Shown here piece by piece: positions 1 to 6,911 of a stretch of 32,750 nt of DNA (position 1 is the first letter of the stretch; the number at the start of each line of letters is the position of its first letter). Source of the DNA: an uncultured Microcaldota archaeon (GTDB taxonomy: Archaea; Micrarchaeota; Micrarchaeia; Norongarragalinales; Norongarragalinaceae). The notes beneath the pieces are model-generated. The model saw only the letters and a list, made by a program, of their open reading frames with translations, did not search any database and had not been told where the DNA came from. The stretch spans positions 1 through 32,750 of the forward strand of contig CAITNU010000026.1 of the NCBI GenBank assembly GCA_903893865.1, written 5' to 3'. The position numbers were made by a program, and so were the translations under genes.

Positions 1-198
1 ACGATAGTTGAAAAAGCGCGCGTGAAGGCGGCTACTCAAATGTACGCGCACGGCGCGAGCTTGGGTAAAGCCGTGGAATTAACCGGCGCAAACAAAAAGG
101 ATTTGGCGGCGTACATCGGCGGCACTCGCTTGCAGGAACAGTATTCGACTATTAGCGCGAGGCAGCGCTTCGACAACGCGAAAAAACTGTTTTCGTGA
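1..198 (+). CDS. C-terminal part of a small HTH/antitoxin-like protein (5' truncated by window edge), paired with the downstream PIN-like gene
   Basis: Frame 1 is open from the window edge to TGA at 196-198: ...TIVEKARVKAATQMYAHGASLGKAVELTGANKKDLAAYIGGTRLQEQYSTISARQRFDNAKKLFS*. Helical, HTH-like, 27 nt upstream of a PIN-like ORF on the same strand. Confidence 0.5.
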   Translation, partial: TIVEKARVKAATQMYAHGASLGKAVELTGANKKDLAAYIGGTRLQEQYSTISARQRFDNAKKLFS

Positions 199-225
199 AA
201 CCGTTAGTATTTTCCGTGATTCAAA

Positions 226-903
226 ATGGCTTTCATCGTTTGCGATTCCAGCTCGCTCATCTCGCTCAGCGACACGTGCAACATCGACGTCTTCCGCTTC
301 CTGCGCGGCCACGGCGGCGAATTCGCGATTCCGCCCGCGGTCGAAGAAGAAATCGTGGGACACCCGTCGCAACTCAAGCAATACGCTTTTTCCGCGGTGC
401 GCTTGCGCAAGCTCGTTGAAGACGGAATAGTGCGAACTGACGCGCCCTCGCGGCTCGCGAGCGAAAAGCAGAGCATCGAGAGCGCTGCTAACACCGCAAT
501 TCGAGTTGACGGCAAGCCGCTGCAGCTCATTCACTCGGGCGAAGCCGAGTGCCTCGCGCTGCTCAAGCTTTCCTCGGAAAAGCAGAAGACGCTTCTAGTC
601 GATGAAAAAACGGTGCGCCTGCTGCTTGAGTCGCCGAATAAGCTCGTCGAACGCTTGCGCGGCGAGTACGAGGGGCGAGTAGAAATTGACAACGCGGCGA
701 TGAATTCGTTCGGCGCAGGACTCGAGCGCGTTACTGTCGTACGCAGCACTGAACTAGTTGCTGTCGCCGCTTCCCTCGGTTTTTTCGCTGATTACGGACA
801 GCTTGCGGGGGACGCGGCGCGGACCGCGCTTGGCGCGCTGCAGCTCGCGGGTTGCAGTATTTCGAGCGACGAGCTTCGCGATTACGCTTCGCTAGTCAAA
901 TAA
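226..903 (+). CDS. PIN-domain-like protein (putative toxin-type nuclease)
   Basis: N-terminus MAFIVCDSSSLISLSD, EEEIVGHP and GEAECLALLKL...LLVDEKTVRLLL match PIN-like acidic motif spacing; directly follows a small HTH-like ORF. Confidence 0.6.
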   Translation: MAFIVCDSSSLISLSDTCNIDVFRFLRGHGGEFAIPPAVEEEIVGHPSQLKQYAFSAVRLRKLVEDGIVRTDAPSRLASEKQSIESAANTAIRVDGKPLQLIHSGEAECLALLKLSSEKQKTLLVDEKTVRLLLESPNKLVERLRGEYEGRVEIDNAAMNSFGAGLERVTVVRSTELVAVAASLGFFADYGQLAGDAARTALGALQLAGCSISSDELRDYASLVK

Positions 904-921
904 AGCGTGTGGCAGTGTAAG

Positions 922-1614
922 CTATTTCCGTTTCCGTTGCGCGTCTTTGCGTATTTCTGCGAAAAATGTTTTGTACCCGAGTAAAGTTTTAAACGGCAAA
1001 TTCCTTTTGATGTACCCTTTTTGGTATTTATTCAAACGACGGCCCTTTGCTTTCCTAGCCAACCGCAGACTCTCATTAGTAGTAGGATCTCCACTATATT
1101 TCTGCGTTATGCCGCTTTTCTTGAATAACCTTAATATCGTGATTTGCCTCGCTTTACGTCCTATACCGCCGTCCTCTCCGACACGATGAAACTCGGTGCC
1201 AAGCAAAAGCTCGTAAGGCAGTCCATCAAGCCGTCTAAGCGCGTATTGTAGGTTGCTTAAAACTATCGGCGAGTTGGCAGCGTTAATGTTTAGTTCATCA
1301 AGGCTGGTCTTAACTTCTGTTTTCACTTGTCCTGAATCTGCATCCACCAAATCGGCGTGTCTGTTAAGCTCAGTAACTACCAAAAGCTTTTCATCGCCGC
1401 GAGTACTGAGCAAGCGGGCTATTTTAAGAAGCGCGTGCTCTGAGGCGCGGCTATCGGGCGCTAACTCAGTTTTCCGGATGAGAGGAGTGGTGTTAATCTT
1501 TATCTGCTCTGGTTTTGACGACGTTTTGGAAACTGGCTTTCGCACTGGTTTTGGCTGCGGTTTTGGCATTCGCTTCAGCATTTGTATCGAAACCTCGATT
1601 CTAGCGAGCAACAA
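922..1614 (-). CDS. hypothetical protein, basic N-terminus (start could be an internal Met)
   Basis: 230-aa ORF with balanced composition; no family recognised. Convergent with the PIN-like gene and divergent from the radical SAM gene. Confidence 0.55.
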   Translation of the reverse strand: MLLARIEVSIQMLKRMPKPQPKPVRKPVSKTSSKPEQIKINTTPLIRKTELAPDSRASEHALLKIARLLSTRGDEKLLVVTELNRHADLVDADSGQVKTEVKTSLDELNINAANSPIVLSNLQYALRRLDGLPYELLLGTEFHRVGEDGGIGRKARQITILRLFKKSGITQKYSGDPTTNESLRLARKAKGRRLNKYQKGYIKRNLPFKTLLGYKTFFAEIRKDAQRKRK

Positions 1615-1647
1615 TAGTTTTATTCGCGCCTGCTTTAAACCTTTTTC

Positions 1648-2427
1648 ATGAAACTCCGTTTCGCCAGCATAATCGACTGGAACGACTCCATTTACGAAGG
1701 AAAAATCGCGAGCGTCGTTTATCTCGCCGGCTGTCCCTTGCGCTGTCCCTGGTGCTACAGCGGCGCGCTAGTCACCGCTCCGAGCGAGTGTTCGAGCGAG
1801 AAACCCGTCGAGTTCTTTCTGAACCACCTCGCAAAACAGCGCGACAAATGCAACGCCGTCGTCTTCACCGGCGGCGAACCGTGCGAACAGGAAAACGCGC
1901 TGGCCGAGCTGTGCGCGAAACTGCGCGGCGAAGGATTCGCGGTTAAAATCGAAACGAGCGGCTACTATCCCGAAGCGCTCGCGGGACTAATTCCGAACAT
2001 CGATTTCGTGTCGCTCGACATCAAGACGCGCTTCGAGCAAGACGATTACGCGAAAGCCTGCGGATTCAAGGGAAACGCCGAACTCCTCGTCAGCAACGTC
2101 TTGCGAAGCATCGCGTTTCTAGAAACGCGCGGCGCGCAGTACGGCGTGGAATGGGAGGCACGAACGACGGTCGTGCCGCAGCTGAACGACGATGCGCAAA
2201 TCATTCGCGAAATCGCTCGGCACGCGAAAAACGCCAGCGCTTACGCGCTGCAAGCGCTTGAAACGCAGGACCGCGAATTCGTCGATGCGGGCTTCGCTCA
2301 AAACGCGAGCGAGCCTTCGCGCGAAAAAATGTTGGAGCTCGCGGCTGCGGCGAAGGAAGTACTGGCAGCGCTCGGTGGAAACACGAATGTCATAGTGCGG
2401 ATGAAGAACGCTGAAGCTAAAATCTGA
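1648..2427 (+). CDS. nrdG: radical SAM protein, anaerobic ribonucleoside-triphosphate reductase activating protein-like
   Basis: AGCPLRCPWCYSG (CxxxCxxC cluster motif), VVFTGGEPCEQ, KIETSGYYPE, DFVSLDIKT: NrdG/PflA-type radical SAM. Confidence 0.75.
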   Translation: MKLRFASIIDWNDSIYEGKIASVVYLAGCPLRCPWCYSGALVTAPSECSSEKPVEFFLNHLAKQRDKCNAVVFTGGEPCEQENALAELCAKLRGEGFAVKIETSGYYPEALAGLIPNIDFVSLDIKTRFEQDDYAKACGFKGNAELLVSNVLRSIAFLETRGAQYGVEWEARTTVVPQLNDDAQIIREIARHAKNASAYALQALETQDREFVDAGFAQNASEPSREKMLELAAAAKEVLAALGGNTNVIVRMKNAEAKI

Positions 2428-2456
2428 ACAGGAGAATTTGAAACGGGAGATTTTGA

Positions 2457-3209
2457 ATGGATTTCGGGGAAGCGGCGGCCGTGATTCGCAGCGCGCTTGA
2501 CGCCGAACAATTGTGCCTCGTAGTCGGTGCTTGCATCGTGCGCTACGAAGGCCGCGCTGCGAGCAAGCTCAGCGAAGGCGACCGCCTGCTCGTAATCAAA
2601 CCAGACGGAACGTTTCTCGTGCACCAGGGCAAGGGAATGACGGCGATTAACTACCAAGGCCCCGGCGCCGTAGTAAAAGCCGAAGCGACAAATGAAGAGC
2701 TCGTCGTAACCGCGGAGCGTTCGAAGCCGATGCGGGAAGTAATTGAAGCGCACTTCAAGCGAATCGACTTCGCTCAATCGTTTTACATGCGCGACGACTC
2801 GAAACTCAAGCTTTTCGGTAGCGAACGCGAACTCGCGAAACTCCTCGCGCAAGACTTGCATTTGATTGAGAAGGGGCTCGTGCCAGTGCAGGAGGAGAGT
2901 TCGCTGCCTAAGGGCGCCATCGATATTCTCGCGCGGGACGCGCTTGGACATCTCGTCGTCATCGAGCTCAAGCGCCGCGACGCGGGGCTAGATGCGGCCA
3001 CGCAACTCGCGCGCTACGTTTCCGAGTTGCGGAAACGCAAGGGAGAAGTAGTGCGCGGAATCCTTTGCTCGCCGAAAATCACGCCGAACGCGCTGAAAAT
3101 GCTTGAAGAAAAGGGTTTCGAGTGGTTCAAGCTCGACTACGAAATCGCGAATCCCAGCGCGAAAATCCGCGGGCTCCAAAAAAAACAGAAGATGATGACC
3201 GAGTTTTGA
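2457..3209 (+). CDS. nucS: endonuclease NucS (EndoMS)
   Basis: N-terminal LCLVVGACIVRYEGRAASKLSEGDRLLVIKPDGTFLVHQ and catalytic GAIDILARDALGHLVVIELKRRDAGLDAATQLARYV are characteristic of NucS. Confidence 0.9.
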   Translation: MDFGEAAAVIRSALDAEQLCLVVGACIVRYEGRAASKLSEGDRLLVIKPDGTFLVHQGKGMTAINYQGPGAVVKAEATNEELVVTAERSKPMREVIEAHFKRIDFAQSFYMRDDSKLKLFGSERELAKLLAQDLHLIEKGLVPVQEESSLPKGAIDILARDALGHLVVIELKRRDAGLDAATQLARYVSELRKRKGEVVRGILCSPKITPNALKMLEEKGFEWFKLDYEIANPSAKIRGLQKKQKMMTEF

Positions 3210-3306
3210 TTGAATTTTAACTGGGTTGTGACTGCATAGCGTTGCTGGCTTTGCGGCGAGTATTTAAAATCAAGGGCGCTTTAATGAAAGTCGAGGCGTT
3301 AAAGTT

Positions 3307-4107
3307 TTGCGCAACCTGCAAAAACAAGTATTCGTTTTGATGATTCTGTGCGCTGCAATAGCGCTCTTAGTCGGTTACCAAACCGGCGGAGTGATTTCCG
3401 CGCCCAAGCAGAGCTGCCCGGAAGCATCTGGGCAGGCGTTTCCGACCGTAATCGCGCCCAACTCGTGCTCGAAGCAAAACTTGAATGACGAATTCTCGGT
3501 GCGCTTGAAACTGCCCGCCGTCGACAGAAACGACCAAGGCGCGCTTGCCGACCTCGTAGTCGAGCGCAGCGCTGGAGACGGCGCCGTATTCGTGCGCTTC
3601 AGCGGCAGCAGCCCGTTGATTAATCCTGATACGCAAACTTCGCTGCGCACCGCTCTCGACGTCGCGCAAAGAATCTCCGGCAAAAACCTGAACGGCAAAA
3701 ACTTGTACTACTCGATTTCCACGAGTTCCGACGTAGTCGGAGGACAAAGCGCTGGCGCGGCAATGACGATCGCAACGATCGCCGTGCTTAAAGGCGAAAC
3801 GCTGCGTCCAGACGCGTTGATTACCGGCACAATCGAAGCGGACGGAGGAATCGGGCAAGTCGGCAAGGTTTTCGAGAAAGCGCAGGCCATCAAGGCAGAA
3901 GGATACTCTTTGTTCGTAGTGCCTGCAGGCGAAGGAAGGCAGAGCGTTCCAACGAATTCTTGCGAAGAAGTGCAGGCTCCGGATGGAACGACGACGCAGT
4001 CTTGCACGACCGTGTACAAGATTGTAGACGTTGGCGAGGAAACCGGTATACGCGTCGTCGAAGCCAAGAACATCCGCGAAGCTTACGCGCTAATGAAACG
4101 CGGTTGA
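3307..4107 (+). CDS. membrane-anchored stand-alone Lon-type (S16) protease domain protein
   Basis: N-terminal hydrophobic segment VFVLMILCAAIALLVGYQTG, then GGQSAGAAMTIATIAVLKGE and GQVGKVFEKAQAIKAEGYSLFVVPAGE (Ser-Lys dyad region); no AAA+ module. TTG start. Confidence 0.8.
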   Translation: MRNLQKQVFVLMILCAAIALLVGYQTGGVISAPKQSCPEASGQAFPTVIAPNSCSKQNLNDEFSVRLKLPAVDRNDQGALADLVVERSAGDGAVFVRFSGSSPLINPDTQTSLRTALDVAQRISGKNLNGKNLYYSISTSSDVVGGQSAGAAMTIATIAVLKGETLRPDALITGTIEADGGIGQVGKVFEKAQAIKAEGYSLFVVPAGEGRQSVPTNSCEEVQAPDGTTTQSCTTVYKIVDVGEETGIRVVEAKNIREAYALMKRG

Positions 4108-4195
4108 ACCGTCGATCATTCCCGCCCTTTCCTTAACGCGCTAAAACAACTGAAACTGCCGCTTTCTTAAAACGCGGGCTACTAATTCTCGCTTA

Positions 4196-4846
4196 ATGGC
4201 AAAACAAAAGCGTTCGCTGAACTTCCTGCTCGTCGCGGCAATAATCGTTTGCGCGGCCGCAGCCGCGCTATTCCTGGGCTACGCGCTTTTTCCTTCAACC
4301 AAGGAAACGCGTTTTCAAGCCGCTGCGATAGGCGATTCAGGTGAAGGCGTTATCGTCGATTTCGCGTTGCGCTCGCGCCCAGGCAACGGCGCGCTGCTCA
4401 TAAACGTGGAAAACGCTGAATGGCGCGCGGACGCTGAAAAGTCTTTCCGCGCAAGCCGCGAGCATGCCGAAAGCTTTCTCGGCGTTCCCCTCTCGAACCG
4501 AGATTTCGAGCTCGAGTTGCGGTCGCGGGAAGGCGGAGTGGAAGGCGAGAGCGCGGGCGCGGCGTTCGCAATAGCGATTATAGCGAATTACTTGAACGCG
4601 CAACCGCGCGAGGACGCGATTGTTTCGGCTGCGCTGGATTCAGAAAATTTAAGCAACGAAGCGCTGCTTCCAATCGGCGGAGCTGAAGAAAAAATTCTTG
4701 CTGCCGCGCGAGCGGGCAAGCGCGTTTTCGTAGTCGCGCAAGACCAGCCGTTGAAATACGAGGGCGAGCTCGCGCAGCGAATTCAAGTCGAGCGCGCGCG
4801 AACGCTGCGCGAGGCAGTGGCGTTGCTTCTCCGCCGAACGAGTTAA
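4196..4846 (+). CDS. second membrane-anchored Lon-type (S16) protease-domain protein
   Basis: N-terminal TM LLVAAIIVCAAAAALFLGYALF, then EGESAGAAFAIAIIANYLN and LLPIGGAEEKILAAARAGKRVFVVAQ; tandem with the preceding gene. Confidence 0.75.
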   Translation: MAKQKRSLNFLLVAAIIVCAAAAALFLGYALFPSTKETRFQAAAIGDSGEGVIVDFALRSRPGNGALLINVENAEWRADAEKSFRASREHAESFLGVPLSNRDFELELRSREGGVEGESAGAAFAIAIIANYLNAQPREDAIVSAALDSENLSNEALLPIGGAEEKILAAARAGKRVFVVAQDQPLKYEGELAQRIQVERARTLREAVALLLRRTS

Positions 4847-4874
4847 AAAGCCGTGAAGCAATATTTTAGTCCGC

Positions 4875-5042
4875 GCGGGGGTCGCCTAGTGGCTATGGCG
4901 GCAGCCTGCTATACGCGTTTTTCTTTGAAAAAACGCTGGTGGTAAGCTGTTAGCGCATTTCGCGCTGCGCGGGTTCGAAAGCACTTTTTTGCCTGCGGGC
5001 AAAAACCTGCGCTAAAAAGTGCCGAACGTCCCGCTCCCCGCG
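4875..5042 (+). tRNA. tRNA-Ser(GCU) with two introns: 4912..4944 (37/38) and 4980..5028 (59/60)
   Basis: Acceptor GCGGGGG(4875-4881)/TCCCCGC(5035-5041), discriminator G; 3-bp D stem GCC/GGC; anticodon stem GCAGC(4901-4905)/GCTGT(4946-4950); loop CTGCTA|A; variable arm AGCGC-ATTTC-GCGCT; T stem GCGGG(4969-4973)/CCCGC(5030-5034); T loop TTCGAA|T. Spliced 86-nt product folds as a class II serine tRNA. Confidence 0.9.
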
Positions 5043-5061
5043 CTTTTTTCTCAAACCCAGC

Positions 5062-6597
5062 TCAAGCGGAGCTTTCCAGCTGCTCTAATCTTTTTGTTAT
5101 TAGTCTAAGCCTTTTTTGAAGAGCTTCGCGATCAGTTGTTGGCGGAAAGCTCACTCCCATTCGGGGAAGAGAAACTTTTCGCAGCAGTTCTTTCAATTCC
5201 GTATCGCGCAGATTAGGCAGTCCGCCTCTAATCTTGGCTTGCTGAATGGCTATGTAATAGCCGGGCTTGCCCGACTCCTTAAATTGTTTCGCAAGCAGAG
5301 GGCGGCCAAGTTTCTTGTGAGTCGTCCTAACGAACTTCAGGATTTCAAGAATTTTTTTGCGGCTCCTAGGAGGTTTAACGTACGGATCGGGTTTTTTTAG
5401 AATGTCTAGAGCGTATAGCTCCTGCAACAAGCCTCGTCTGATAACATGACTTTGCAAACCGGGAGATAATTGTTTGAATAAAACGCGTTTGTCGCCCGTA
5501 AACTCCGTGATTCGTTTAATAACTTCTTCTTTGGAAAACGGCGGGACGCTCTTGTGACCTGAAGTTTTACTGGCTTTGTAAAGCGAAAGCACCACGCCGT
5601 GTTTTGTTTCTAAGCTCGGCTTTTCTTTTAGGACGCGCAAGTAGATTTTTGCGGCCGCACGCCTAGCCAAAAACAATTCAGACGCAATCTCGTTCAACCG
5701 CTCGTGAGAACCGCCGAAGTAGGGGGATAAACGCAAAGACAAAAACGCTGCCTCAGATCCGTGTTTTTGCGAAATTTCTTTAAAAACGCGTTGCTGGCTT
5801 TCCGTTAGATGCGGAAGGTTTTCGTAAAGCAGTTTTGCATAAAACTTGTCGGCAAATTCGGGCGGCGGCCGCGAAACTGGATCCTCTTTTTTTAATAGTT
5901 CTTTGAAGTAGGGTAGGCTTTGGTTTTCTATTTGTCTTAATCGTTCTCTTGTAAACCCCAAATCAGCTGCAATCTTTTTTCGAGGCTCATTAAGCAGTAT
6001 TCGTCTTATCGGCACGCTTGACGTTATATTGATGTTTTGTGGATTATTCGGGGGATATCGCTTTCCCAACTTATCCCAAATTCTTCGGTATGCGGCGGTT
6101 ACGTCGATGATATTCTGCGCGTAGGCCGGTGTTCGTCTGTCAGAAGCCAGCACACTTGAGGGTTTAAGAAAACCATTACCGAGTTCATCATAATAAGGCA
6201 AATTATTCGTGTTTATGCTTTGTCGGAGGTACTTTTGGTTCATAGATTGCAACCAACGAGAAAAAGTTGCATTAAACATGTCCTGTAAACTGCCTGGCTG
6301 ACTCTTTTTGGAAACAAGTTTTTTGGGGTCGAAAACGCGAAGAGTTTTATTAAAAGCATCGGGAACAATTTCCGGATGCTTGGAATGGATATAGCCTTTC
6401 ACGCGTCTTGACGATAGGTAAAAAGCCAGCGGGCGGTAAACGCGAAACAACTGTTTGGCTTTTTGCTTGAAACGAGGTGGTTGCGAGGCCAAAGGCACGC
6501 CGGGAACTCTTTCCATGAGTGTTTCGCACAACGCCTTCTCTTGGAGCAGTTTCAAGTGGCCATTGGGTTTCTGCGCGGTTTGAGCGATTTCTTTCAT
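5062..6597 (-). CDS. sigma-70-like protein (region 2-like and region 4-like segments) with extended C-terminal region
   Basis: LNEPRKKIAADLGFTRERLRQIENQSLPYFKELL closely matches sigma-70 region 4.2 (TRERxRQIE...AL.KL); YRPLAFYLSSRRVKGYIHS...DAFNKTLRVFDPKK...FSRWLQSMNQKYLRQ resembles region 2. Confidence 0.7.
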   Translation of the reverse strand: MKEIAQTAQKPNGHLKLLQEKALCETLMERVPGVPLASQPPRFKQKAKQLFRVYRPLAFYLSSRRVKGYIHSKHPEIVPDAFNKTLRVFDPKKLVSKKSQPGSLQDMFNATFSRWLQSMNQKYLRQSINTNNLPYYDELGNGFLKPSSVLASDRRTPAYAQNIIDVTAAYRRIWDKLGKRYPPNNPQNINITSSVPIRRILLNEPRKKIAADLGFTRERLRQIENQSLPYFKELLKKEDPVSRPPPEFADKFYAKLLYENLPHLTESQQRVFKEISQKHGSEAAFLSLRLSPYFGGSHERLNEIASELFLARRAAAKIYLRVLKEKPSLETKHGVVLSLYKASKTSGHKSVPPFSKEEVIKRITEFTGDKRVLFKQLSPGLQSHVIRRGLLQELYALDILKKPDPYVKPPRSRKKILEILKFVRTTHKKLGRPLLAKQFKESGKPGYYIAIQQAKIRGGLPNLRDTELKELLRKVSLPRMGVSFPPTTDREALQKRLRLITKRLEQLESSA

Positions 6598-6717
6598 TTC
6601 AAGCTAAATAATTCCGCAAAAACTAAATAAAACTAACTGTTGCCTGCAAAACGCCTATTTAAGCCAGAATTCGTAAAATAAATCGCGCGACCGCGATTAA
6701 ACGCGGTCAAACGCTGC

Positions 6718-6792
6718 GGGCTCGTAGCTCAGCCTGGATAGAGCGATTGCCTCCTAAGCAAGAGGTCGGGGGTTCGAATCCCCCCGAGCCCG
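6718..6792 (+). tRNA. tRNA-Arg(CCU), no intron
   Basis: GGGCTCG TA GCTC AGCCTGGATA GAGC G ATTGC CTCCTAA GCAAG AGGTC GGGGG TTCGAAT CCCCC CGAGCCC G; cloverleaf intact apart from A27/G43. Confidence 0.95.
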
Positions 6793-6911
6793 CTTCAATT
6801 CCTTTTGCGCATTTCGAACGTTCCGCGCATTCCTCACTCTTTTTAATGCGAAAAGCGTTACTACGCGTTACTGAAGAAAAAGCACTAACCCACTGAATCG
6901 AGGGACCTGAC

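Noticed and set aside
4875-5042. tRNA pseudogene interpretation
   Set aside because: Every arm pairs once the two BHB introns are removed; the extra sequence falls exactly at BHB cut sites, so an intron-containing functional gene is the better explanation.
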